Source: Deltaproteobacteria bacterium (GTDB taxonomy: Bacteria; Desulfobacterota; Desulfobacteria; Desulfobacterales; JAUVVS01). From it: a stretch of 12,584 bases of DNA. A program made the translations under genes and the position numbers. Below the pieces are notes generated by a model, which did not search any database, had not been told where the DNA came from, and worked only from the letters and a program-made list of their open reading frames with translations. The DNA lies in contig JAUVVS010000020.1 of assembly GCA_030604545.1 (NCBI GenBank), positions 1 to 12,584 on the forward strand, read 5' to 3'. Below, one piece after another: positions 1 through 6,624 of the stretch. The stretch's first letter is position 1. Every line of letters starts with the position of its first letter.

Positions 1-42
1 CGGGTTTGCTTCCGAATCGAATGTTTCCGCAATATTGTGCAC

Positions 43-105
43 AGTTCAGAGTTGTGAGGTGAACCTACAATTTCTGAACCTCTGAACCCTGAACCCATGA
101 ACGGT
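43..105. repeat. Degenerate ctgaacc/gttcag tandem repeat
   Basis: This stretch, downstream of the lysyl-tRNA synthetase gene, repeats the words ctgaacc, ctgaaccc and tgaacgg, with a reverse-complement gttcagag near its left edge. The same vocabulary recurs at 2124-2152 and 2346-2378, so it belongs to a dispersed repeat family. No gene is visible in 1-168. The repeat could form a weak hairpin at the end of the lysK transcript, but no T-run marks a classical terminator. Confidence 0.55.
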
Positions 106-168
106 TAAATATTATGTTATTAAATCATGATATTTGCGCATAGATAGCCGAAGTCTACAATGTCAAAT

Positions 169-1737
169 TCAGATGCTGCTGACAGTATCCAATAAACTAA
201 GTGCCTTATCTTTCCCCATAAGCTGGACAAATGTCCCAAACCGTGGTCCACGCTCTTGACCAAAAACAACTTCATAAAACATCTTAAAAAAATTCTTTGG
301 AGATTCATTAAAAATTCGAGCTACAGTAAATGGGATTGATTGAATTTCGTCTTCATTATTACCTTCATATTTGGCGAGTTCATAACGTAGCCTTTTTAGC
401 ATTTCTCTCTCTTTTTCGTTAGGAGTACGATATTTCTTATTCGGTAAAATAAAATCTCTGTAGTAATTCATCGCTTTATTCACTAAATCTTCTACTATAG
501 TAGCAAATTTTTCCATCGATGAATCATATCGTTTGAGATATTCCAAAATTAAATCTATATCATCAGCTCCTACAGCAGAAATAAGGTTATTGATCAATGA
601 AAAATTGATTGAGCTCCTGTAATAAGGTACATTTACGCCCTTATTAAAAAGATACCAAATTGTCGAATCCGGTTGTTTCTCTGAATCCAATATTTCATAA
701 TTATTTAGACCAGTAAGGTAGTCATCAACTGACTTTGGTACAATCCCCCAAAATAGCCGTTTAGCTTGTTTAGGATTTTGAAAAATATAATAGAGCAGAG
801 ACTCTAAGGGCGCGTAACTTATCCAAGAATCTATCGTTAATCCTTTACCTACACTCTTAGATATCTTCCGCCCTTCTTCGTCCAAAAAGAGCTCATAGGA
901 CAAACCTGTCGGGGGTTTTTTGCCCATTAAACGGACTATCTTACCCGAAAGCTTTGCCGATTCAATTAAGTCTTTTCCATACATCTCATATTCGATGTCA
1001 TAAGAATACCAGCGCAGTGCCCAGTCTATTTTCCAACCCACCTTAACTTTACCATTAAAGATTGAAGTTGTCCCTCTATGCCCACAACTTTTTACTATCC
1101 CTTCTTCTCGATTGCAGATGTATTCAATTGTATTATTTTCAGTGTTATAAGCTGTCACCCGAGTGCTATAAATTCGGCCACATTTTTCGCAAATTGGAAA
1201 AAACGGAGACCAATTTGCCCGTTTTTCTTCACTCATCGTTGGGAGAATAATAGCGTTAACGTCTTCAATCTTTTTGAGAATGATGGCTAAACCATCATTA
1301 AGATCACCTCTGGTATATGCTTCATAAGAACTTTGAAACGTATAATCAAATTTGTAACTATCCAAAAACTCCTTTAATTTATTGTTCATATATGCGCTGT
1401 AGCTTTCACACTCACCAAACGGATCGGGTACTTGACATAACGGCTTCCCCAAATTTTCAGCCAACATTTCCTGTTGCGGCATGTTTAGAGGTACTTTCCT
1501 TAATCCATCCATATCATCGCTAAAAGCAATAAGCTGGGTGGGCCATTGGGTTAAGAATTCAAACGCATGCCGTACCCATGTCGTACGAGCTACCTCCGCG
1601 AATGTACCGATATGCGGCATGCCACTGGGTCCAAAACCAGTTTCAAACCTAACAGGAATATTTGGAGATTCTTGGAAACGTTTGCGCAACTTTTGCGCTT
1701 CCTTAAAAGGCCAGGATTTATATGTTAGAGTAGTCAT
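169..1737 (-). CDS. lysK: Class I lysyl-tRNA synthetase
   Basis: It charges tRNA-Lys with lysine using ATP in the cytoplasm. The 522-residue protein is the class I (archaeal-type) enzyme, not the usual bacterial class II LysRS; length matches the family. The HIGH-type motif reads HIGT at residues 42-45 after GPSGMP, and the KMSKS-type loop reads KISKS at 291-295. A cysteine cluster, C183/C186 and C208/C218, lies in the insert between them and probably binds zinc. The helical C-terminal half is the expected anticodon-binding part. The start is supported by an AAGGTG ribosome site at 1745-1750, seven bases before ATG, and by the family-typical SWPFKEA N terminus. The coding sequence looks more A+T-rich than the acyl-CoA dehydrogenase gene. 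It appears to be a single-gene unit with its own promoter-like block upstream. Identification is secure; any transfer from archaea is inference. Confidence 0.95.
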   Translation of the reverse strand: MTTLTYKSWPFKEAQKLRKRFQESPNIPVRFETGFGPSGMPHIGTFAEVARTTWVRHAFEFLTQWPTQLIAFSDDMDGLRKVPLNMPQQEMLAENLGKPLCQVPDPFGECESYSAYMNNKLKEFLDSYKFDYTFQSSYEAYTRGDLNDGLAIILKKIEDVNAIILPTMSEEKRANWSPFFPICEKCGRIYSTRVTAYNTENNTIEYICNREEGIVKSCGHRGTTSIFNGKVKVGWKIDWALRWYSYDIEYEMYGKDLIESAKLSGKIVRLMGKKPPTGLSYELFLDEEGRKISKSVGKGLTIDSWISYAPLESLLYYIFQNPKQAKRLFWGIVPKSVDDYLTGLNNYEILDSEKQPDSTIWYLFNKGVNVPYYRSSINFSLINNLISAVGADDIDLILEYLKRYDSSMEKFATIVEDLVNKAMNYYRDFILPNKKYRTPNEKEREMLKRLRYELAKYEGNNEDEIQSIPFTVARIFNESPKNFFKMFYEVVFGQERGPRFGTFVQLMGKDKALSLLDTVSSI

Positions 1738-1752
1738 TAGTTTTCACCTTAT

Positions 1753-1812
1753 AAATACTTTGTAATATTTTAGCTGTTTGAAAAGAAGGTCGCTTGAAAG
1801 ATAATTAAATTT
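1753..1812 (-). promoter_or_regulatory. Promoter-like block upstream of lysK (copy of a repeated element)
   Basis: Read on the minus strand this block starts with a 19-nt core, aaatttaattatctttcaa, then 16 unique bases, then acagctaaaatatta followed by a tattt. The TAAAAT (1767-1772) resembles a -10 box and lies 29 bases before the lysK ATG. The same core and same TAAAAT context occur at 12097-12139, 34 bases before the response-regulator ATG, in the same orientation to the gene. No good -35 TTGACA is seen at 16-18 bases, so the promoter role is inferred from shared position, not from consensus. Confidence 0.45.
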
Positions 1813-1903
1813 CGCTTGATTTCGCTTTCTAAAGTAACTAGAATTCCCAATTGTTCCGAAATCTCATCAATATATTCTTTAAAATACAATTTTAGTAATA
1901 TTT

Positions 1904-1933
1904 TGATGAATTCGACTTTTTATGAATTCATCA
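1904..1933. repeat. Perfect palindromic repeat, GTAAAAAGTC family
   Basis: TGATGAATTC and its exact reverse complement flank a 10-base centre containing GACTTTTTA. A related half-copy lies at 4511-4534, and a diverged copy at 7404-7450. It is a dispersed palindromic element in the 1738-2480 gene-free stretch and can form a 10-bp stem on either strand. Confidence 0.7.
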
Positions 1934-1998
1934 TAAGTTTATGCTCCTTTAAAAATATGATGAGTATTGGCTTGTGTCATTTAAGTGAAAATACTTTT

Positions 1999-2123
1999 AT
2001 GTGTTTATTGTGTCAAGAAATTAAATATGTTAGTAGGATTGTTGAACTGAAAACGGAGGATATAGTGTGACACAATACCGTAAAAACCAGAAAAAAATTC
2101 CTGATAAGCAAGGCAGAAGGTAA
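1999..2123 (+). other. Possible remnant: two tiny overlapping ORFs with a strong ribosome site
   Basis: A 23-codon reading frame (ATG 1999, TGA 2068-2070) contains a CLLC motif and ends in KTEDIV. It overlaps by GTGA an 18-codon frame that starts at GTG 2067 and ends at TAA 2123. A GGAGG at 2055-2059 sits seven bases before that GTG, which is ideal spacing. The second frame stops exactly where the gttcag repeat begins, which suggests a gene cut short by repeat insertion. Without homology this is only a possible leader or gene fragment. Confidence 0.15.
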
Positions 2124-2385
2124 CCGTTCAGGGGTTCAAGGTTCAGCGTTCAAAGGTTATCGGTTTGATGAAAATCTCTACATTTTCACCACGGTACGAC
2201 CATAGTGTATAAATAAAGACCTTTGGTTTATTTTTTAACGCGCGCGATTTTTTACTCCTGACGTCCATGAAATCCGAACTGAAACCCTGATTTCGGATCG
2301 ATATCCTTTATTCTTAGGCATTGGAGCAAGCTCAAGGCAGAAAACTAACTCTGAACGGGGAACGCTGAACCTGTGAACGCTTACG
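2119..2385. repeat. Inverted pair of gttcag-type repeats (about 265 bp)
   Basis: The arms share a perfect 13-nt inverted match: aggttcagcgttc at 2139-2151 and gaacgctgaacct at 2360-2372. The flanking bases continue the same degenerate gttcag/ctgaac vocabulary found at 43-105. The interior holds no ORF of note; it has a small hairpin, atccgaa...ttcggat, near 2269-2299. This and the palindrome at 1904-1933 are the main contents of the gene-free interval 1738-2480. Confidence 0.55.
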
Positions 2386-2480
2386 GCAGAGCCTACAAAG
2401 AAAGCAGGGATTTCACCTTTGACTATTAGTCGGGTTGAAAAAGTAAAGGCCTGCCGGATTGAGAATAAAAAAGGGTCAAT

Positions 2481-2714
2481 ATGGCAGCAATCTTAGCTAT
2501 TGTTGGAGTATTTGCTTTCATATTCTACTTCGATACAATAGTGTACTATTTAGGTGGATACTCAATATTACTATTTGCTTTTTTCTTTGTGGCAGTTGTC
2601 TTAATTCAAAAATGGCAGCAGAAACAAAACATAGATTATATGATTAAAAGAAAAAAAGCGCTTAAAAGGATCAAAGCTATAAATAAAAGAATTAAAAAAA
2701 TAAGTAAGTTATAA
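2481..2714 (+). CDS. Small two-helix membrane protein with basic tail (hypothetical)
   Basis: I do not recognise a family. The 77-residue product has two hydrophobic stretches, about residues 2-18 and 22-43, separated by a short polar/aromatic turn (YFDTIVYYLGG). A strongly basic helical tail rich in Lys/Arg/Ile follows at 47-77. This resembles a small inner-membrane protein with a cytoplasmic cationic tail. The ATG at 2481 follows an AAAAGGGTC stretch that gives a weak ribosome site. It is the only plus-strand gene in the left half and converges on the UbiB-family gene, with a repeat in the 68-bp gap. Its hydrophobic pattern is more protein-like than the overlapping frame starting at 2459, but an expressed gene is not certain. 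Confidence 0.5.
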   Translation: MAAILAIVGVFAFIFYFDTIVYYLGGYSILLFAFFFVAVVLIQKWQQKQNIDYMIKRKKALKRIKAINKRIKKISKL

Positions 2715-2732
2715 GAGTATAGAAACCATTTT

Positions 2733-2760
2733 GCAAAAAGGGGGCGTTTTGCAAAGGTTC
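2733..2760. repeat. Solo copy of the gcaaaagggggcgttttg repeat
   Basis: This 28-nt copy nearly matches the right arm of the inverted-repeat element at 11616-11643. It contains a small stem, GCAAAA...TTTTGC. It fills most of the 68-bp gap between the convergent 77-residue ORF and the UbiB-family gene, where it might slow transcription from both sides. Confidence 0.6.
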
Positions 2761-2782
2761 CGTCTAATGTCTTTTTTGCGGC

Positions 2783-4480
2783 TTATAACCTGCCTTTTTT
2801 CAAAATAGCTAATAAAAGCCATATTACCATTATAGCAGCCGCTAAGAATCCGATGATTCCGATTATGGATATTCCGTAAAAGAGAGGCGGGATATTAGAA
2901 ATGACTATAAGTGCAGATCCGATAATGAGAGCGGCAATAACAATTGAAAAGGATATCCTGTTGCTTATCTGGTCATAAGTTGACAGCATGGTTTCAAGCC
3001 CCCGATGTTCAAGCTTAAATGAGAGTTTCTGCTGTCTTACCAGACGTGCTATCTCAAGTATATCTTTCGGGAACTGTTGTATGAACTGGAGCATTTCTGA
3101 TGCCAGTCTGATTACATCATTTGCAATTCTATCGGGATAAAACCTCGCACGCTTCACCTGTTCAATAAATGGAGTGATTTTAGTAATCATGTCAAAATCC
3201 GGATCGAGCATGAGAGCAACTCCCTCTACGATTCCAAATGCCTTCATCATAAGAAAAATATCGGGTGGGATCCTGAGACGGTGACGGGATGTCACTTCAA
3301 ACAGGTTTTGCAATAGTTTTCCGATTTCAATATCTTTTAAAGGTTTATAGAGATGTTGTCCCATAAATTCCGCTACTTCTCTTTCAAGAAAACGGATATC
3401 AGGCTCCGAATCCTGACTGGTAATTTTAAGTAGCACCTGGGTTGCTTTAGACTCATCTTGGTGCACAACGCTGTCGATTAAGTCAACAAAATCTTCTCTT
3501 GTATTCCTGTCAATTATGCCTACCATTCCAAAGTCGAGCAAACATATTACATTGTTGGGGAGTACAAAGATATTACCTGGATGAGGATCAGCATGAAAAT
3601 AACCATGATCAAATACCTGCCTCAAAAAAAGATCCACCCCACGTGCGTTAACAATTTTTTTATCAAGACCGATCATTTCCGCACGGTCAATTTCGGACAC
3701 CTTGATACCGTCTATATATTCCATTGTGAGAACACGTGCTGTTGTTAAATTACGAAAAACCTTTGGGATATAGATAGTGGAATCATCCAAAAATTGTCGT
3801 GCAAACCGTTCCAAATTTAAAGCTTCAATCGTGTAATCAATTTCTTTTTCTAGTATGCGGGCAAATTCCTCAACTATTTTGACGGGACGGTGGAGGGATA
3901 TCTCTTCTATGTGATGCTCCATAAGCGTTGCCAGATGCAGCATAATTTCAAGGTCAACTTCTATAATCTCCCTTATACCTGAATGTTGAACTTTGACTGC
4001 AACTTCTTCACCATCTTTTAAACGCGCTTTATGCACCTGCCCTATTGAAGCGGAAGCAAGAGGCGTTTCATCAAAAAAATCAAAAAGCTCTTCATGGGGT
4101 GAATCAAGCTCTGCTTCGAGGATATCTTTTACCTCGCTGAAAGGACGAGGAGGCACATCATCTTGGAGTTTGGAAAGCTCCTGGACTAAATCGACCGGAA
4201 CCAGATCGGGACGGGTGGAAAGTGTCTGGCCTAGTTTTATATAAGTTGGCCCCAACTCTTCAAGAGCCATACGGATTCTTTCAGCCCTTGTTAATTTTTC
4301 GACCCGCTCACGCCGTTTTCTTGAAATCATCTGAAGCCCGATTTCAATGTACTGATCTATTTTCAGAAGTTCAACAAGGTCTCCAAAGCCATACTTGAAA
4401 AGAATAGTCAGGATCTGGCGATAACGGCCAAGATGGCGGTAAGTACGTCCTATAACTCCAATTTTTCTTATGCTGAGCAT
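2783..4480 (-). CDS. ubiB: ABC1/AarF/UbiB-family atypical kinase, membrane-anchored
   Basis: This 565-residue protein belongs to the ABC1/ADCK/UbiB family of atypical kinase-like ATPases, linked in other bacteria and mitochondria to quinone or isoprenoid-lipid metabolism. Family landmarks are in order: KLGQ (KxGQ motif) at 82-85, the alanine-rich ATP loop ASASIGQVH at 142-150, AVKVQ with Lys163, HADPHPGN at 296-303 and DFG at 316-318. Two C-terminal transmembrane helices lie at about 509-528 and 535-560, the usual UbiB anchor. In an anaerobe the quinone would probably be menaquinone, and the true substrate is unknown. It lies 55 bp after the phasin-like gene on the same strand, so co-transcription is likely. 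No good ribosome site precedes the ATG, because the spacer is made of repeat-like sequence. The ubiB symbol reflects family, not proven function. Confidence 0.93.
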   Translation of the reverse strand: MLSIRKIGVIGRTYRHLGRYRQILTILFKYGFGDLVELLKIDQYIEIGLQMISRKRRERVEKLTRAERIRMALEELGPTYIKLGQTLSTRPDLVPVDLVQELSKLQDDVPPRPFSEVKDILEAELDSPHEELFDFFDETPLASASIGQVHKARLKDGEEVAVKVQHSGIREIIEVDLEIMLHLATLMEHHIEEISLHRPVKIVEEFARILEKEIDYTIEALNLERFARQFLDDSTIYIPKVFRNLTTARVLTMEYIDGIKVSEIDRAEMIGLDKKIVNARGVDLFLRQVFDHGYFHADPHPGNIFVLPNNVICLLDFGMVGIIDRNTREDFVDLIDSVVHQDESKATQVLLKITSQDSEPDIRFLEREVAEFMGQHLYKPLKDIEIGKLLQNLFEVTSRHRLRIPPDIFLMMKAFGIVEGVALMLDPDFDMITKITPFIEQVKRARFYPDRIANDVIRLASEMLQFIQQFPKDILEIARLVRQQKLSFKLEHRGLETMLSTYDQISNRISFSIVIAALIIGSALIVISNIPPLFYGISIIGIIGFLAAAIMVIWLLLAILKKGRL

Positions 4481-4510
4481 ATGTCGTTGTTATCTGTTAT
4501 TAGGTATTAG

Positions 4511-4534
4511 TGATGAATTCGTAAAAAGTCGAAC
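4511..4534. repeat. Half copy of the GTAAAAAGTC palindrome
   Basis: TGATGAATTC followed by GTAAAAAGTC and GAA matches the reverse strand of the complete palindrome at 1904-1933. The right arm is lost exactly where the phasin-like gene ends (stop 4536-4538). It occupies the short spacer between the phasin-like and UbiB-family genes. Confidence 0.6.
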
Positions 4535-4535
4535 T

Positions 4536-4850
4536 TTAGCCGGATGTATCCGTTTCTTTGCTGATAGCCTTTTTTAATTCTCGTATCTCTTTTTTCAGTG
4601 CCAGCAATTCATCCCTGCTTGCAACATCCACCTTTTTTAAAATTTCCTTTACGATTTTTTCGACCCTTTTTTCCAGCTTATTTCTAGCATCATCAGACTT
4701 TTCCCGAATAGCTTCCAGGAAGTTTTTTCCCTCTTTTTCCGACATTTTTCCCTTTTCTATAAGCTCTTTTGCCAGTTTTTCCACTTCATCCTTGGTTTTA
4801 AGTACAAGGCCAATGCCGGCCAGCATTGATTGCTTAATTAATTCCAACAT
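4536..4850 (-). CDS. Phasin-like coiled-coil protein (PHA granule-associated family)
   Basis: This 104-residue, highly charged protein resembles the small phasin/polyhydroxyalkanoate granule-associated family. The N terminus (residues 1-18) is mildly hydrophobic, with MLAGIGLVLKT. The rest is Lys/Glu-rich amphipathic helix: a helical hairpin around EKGKMSEKEGKNF, then a long coiled coil to about residue 96. There are no catalytic motifs. Phasins coat storage granules or act as scaffolds, but no PHA synthase is visible here, so the granule role is uncertain. The start has a good AGGAG (4858-4862), seven bases before ATG. It lies between the acyl-CoA dehydrogenase gene and the UbiB-family gene on the same strand, and the close pairing with the kinase suggests a joint membrane or lipid function. 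Confidence 0.75.
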   Translation of the reverse strand: MLELIKQSMLAGIGLVLKTKDEVEKLAKELIEKGKMSEKEGKNFLEAIREKSDDARNKLEKRVEKIVKEILKKVDVASRDELLALKKEIRELKKAISKETDTSG

Positions 4851-4883
4851 GGTTGGTCTCCTTTATAAGTAATAGTTAATTCA

Positions 4884-5050
4884 TTAAAAATTGTTTATTG
4901 ATGATTTATGGAATTCTTCCGATTTCATAAGCAATTGTGTATTAAAAAAACTGAGCGAAACAAGAAATTGTCTATTGAGATGTTACTAAAAACCTGATAA
5001 AATTTTCACTCAATTATACAATCATCAATCATCAATCGTAAATCGTTAAT
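4884..5050. repeat. A+T-rich spacer with attgatgatt / aatcatcaatc repeat words
   Basis: The 208-bp spacer between the acyl-CoA dehydrogenase and phasin-like genes holds attgtttattgatgattta near 4888-4906. Near 5019-5049 it holds caatcatcaatcatcaatc plus a degenerate continuation, giving inverted arms around an A+T-rich middle. No ORF is seen. It could act as an mRNA end or processing hairpin, but nothing in it proves a terminator. Confidence 0.45.
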
Positions 5051-5058
5051 TTCCCCTT

Positions 5059-6207
5059 TTACTTCCCCTTTAGCAGATTTCTAGCTATCACCAGGCGCAT
5101 AATCTCATTGGTGCCTTCATAGATTTGGCATATCTTGGCATCGCGCATATGCCTCTCCATGGGGTATTCCTTGCAGTAGCCATATCCACCCAGGATCTGA
5201 ACCCCTTCAATAGAGGCTCTCATAGTCACATCGGATGCATACGTCTTGGCCATTGCCGCCGCTTTCTCATAGGGTTTGTTGTTGTCCTCCAACCAAGCGG
5301 CCCTCAAGGTTAATAGCTCAGCAGCGTCAAGCTCTGTAGCCATATCTGCCAACTTCCATTGAATAGCCTGAAAAGATGAGATAGAGCGACCGAACTGTTC
5401 GCGTGTCTTGGCATATTCCAAAGCTTCTTCTAGAACTGCCCGCCCTATGCCTACAGCTTGGGAAGCAATGCCGATCCGGCCACCATCAAGTGTGATAAGC
5501 ATCTGTTTAAAACCCTCCCCTTCTTCGCCAAGCAGGGCATCGGCAGGAACTCTCGCATCTTCAAAGATCAGCTCAGCCGTCCCTGAGGCTAAAATGCCCA
5601 ATTTGTCCTCCACTCTTCCCACTTTAAATCCCGATGTATTTTCCAGGTCTATCACAAAACTGCTAATGCCTTTATAGCCCTTATCTTTTTCAGTTACAGC
5701 AGCTATCACGGCAAATGAGGCAACATTTCCACTGGTAATGAACTTTTTTTCTCCATTAATCACCCATTCTTCACCATCCCTTACGGCTGTTGTGCGCAAG
5801 GCGGCAGGATCAGAACCCGCACCCGCTTCGGTCAACCCGTAGCATCCGATCTTTTCACCTGCTGCGCAGGGGTAAAGGTATTTCATCTTTTGTTCATGAG
5901 TACTATAGGCCATAATCGGATAACAATAGAGGGAGTTGTTCACGGACATAATGGCGCCTGTAGAAGCACAAGCCTTGGACACTTCAATAAGGGCAAGTGC
6001 ATAACTTATGTTATCCATTCCGCCTCCACCATATTCTTCCGGAACAGCAATCCCCATTATTTTAAGCTCCCACAATTGCTTAATGATCTCCGCAGGGTGC
6101 TCATGTTTTTCATCCAATTCTGCCGCCCTTGGTTTGATCTCCGTCTCGGCAAACCGTCGGACCATATCACGCACCATCTGCTGTTCTTCTGTTAATTCAA
6201 AATCCAT
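5059..6207 (-). CDS. Short-chain (butyryl-type) acyl-CoA dehydrogenase
   Basis: A 382-residue FAD enzyme that oxidises an acyl-CoA to the trans-2-enoyl-CoA in beta-oxidation; it may run in reverse with an electron-bifurcating Etf in anaerobes. Motifs include the flavin/substrate signature YGLTEAGAGSD at 123-133, WVINGEKKFITSG at 148-160, GRIGIASQAVGIG in the C-terminal helical domain, REQFGRSI, and QILGGYGY before the catalytic YEGTNEI. The catalytic base is predicted to be Glu364, the first Glu of YEGT, as in butyryl/short-chain enzymes. Length is normal and the gene is intact. AGGAGGT (6213-6219), five bases before ATG, is the strongest ribosome site in the window and points to high expression. 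No etfAB, thiolase or hydratase is adjacent. It appears richer in G+C than lysK. Exact chain length is inferred. Confidence 0.93.
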   Translation of the reverse strand: MDFELTEEQQMVRDMVRRFAETEIKPRAAELDEKHEHPAEIIKQLWELKIMGIAVPEEYGGGGMDNISYALALIEVSKACASTGAIMSVNNSLYCYPIMAYSTHEQKMKYLYPCAAGEKIGCYGLTEAGAGSDPAALRTTAVRDGEEWVINGEKKFITSGNVASFAVIAAVTEKDKGYKGISSFVIDLENTSGFKVGRVEDKLGILASGTAELIFEDARVPADALLGEEGEGFKQMLITLDGGRIGIASQAVGIGRAVLEEALEYAKTREQFGRSISSFQAIQWKLADMATELDAAELLTLRAAWLEDNNKPYEKAAAMAKTYASDVTMRASIEGVQILGGYGYCKEYPMERHMRDAKICQIYEGTNEIMRLVIARNLLKGK

Positions 6208-6252
6208 TTACTACCTCCTAACCTGGCCAAGCAGGCCGAATAACAAGTTAGA

Positions 6253-6335
6253 ACCACGAAGAACACGAAGTAAACGAAGTGTGACATCTAATGAAAAGGA
6301 TTATATGTTCTTCGTTCCTTCGTGCTCTTCGTGGT
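6253..6335. repeat. Inverted pair of 9-mer tandem repeats (xxCACGAAG)
   Basis: The left arm is three 9-nt units, ACCACGAAG, AACACGAAG and TAAACGAAG (6253-6279). The right arm (6308-6335) is its imperfect reverse complement, ending cttcgtggt. Together they form a long hairpin with a loop of about 28 bases. It lies in the divergent interval between the acyl-CoA dehydrogenase and CooC-like genes. Related units occur at 7475-7500, 8511-8537 and 10458-10516. Confidence 0.7.
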
Positions 6336-6469
6336 GAAAATATTCCGCTAATATCAGAAAACCAAATTTTTATTGAAAGCTATAAATCAGTCAATTTTAG
6401 GCATTTTTTTGAAGATTTATCATATGAAAAGGATTATTGCAAGGAGTTTAGTTCTTTAATAAAAGGTAC

Positions 6470-6539
6470 TTGACTGTTTGCTTCAAGTGTCCTATTTATT
6501 TTAAAATCATCCCCAGCATAGCTGAGAGTTTAGCTCTGG
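6470..6539 (+). promoter_or_regulatory. Candidate promoter and leader hairpin before the CooC-like gene
   Basis: TTGACT at 6470-6475 is followed after 17 bases by TATTTA (6493-6498), a weak -10. A leader of about 120 bases would follow. It includes a hairpin at 6513-6539, where CCAG and AGCT pair with AGCT and CTGG around a gagagttt loop, with a three-base bulge. The hairpin is not followed by a T-run, so it is not a classical terminator. The promoter is a pattern match only. Confidence 0.3.
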
Positions 6540-6624
6540 AATTATTATTTTTATAGCCTCGTATAAGTCAAGAAAGCGAATTTTATAAATTCATTAACAT
6601 TTTTTGGAGATGTAAGCAGATACT

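Noticed and set aside
1738..1812. T-box or lysine riboswitch before lysK
   Set aside because: The leader implied by the TAAAAT box is only about 25 bases, too short for either RNA, and no conserved T-box word is seen.
1816..2070. An 84-codon plus-strand frame
   Set aside because: It runs through the perfect palindrome at 1904-1933 and lacks a ribosome site; only its last 23 codons were kept as a low-confidence remnant.
2124..2152. tRNA T-arm-like ggttcaagg
   Set aside because: No acceptor stem, anticodon arm or CCA context surrounds it; the word belongs to the gttcag repeat.
3993..4244. Ser-rich 83-codon plus-strand frame
   Set aside because: It is antisense to the strongly supported kinase gene and has the low-complexity composition of a shadow frame.
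6291..6473. A 60-codon plus-strand frame with a protein-like C-terminal half (FFEDLSYEKDYCKEF)
   Set aside because: It starts inside the hairpin repeat, has no ribosome site and matches no family I know. It may be a gene remnant but cannot be supported.
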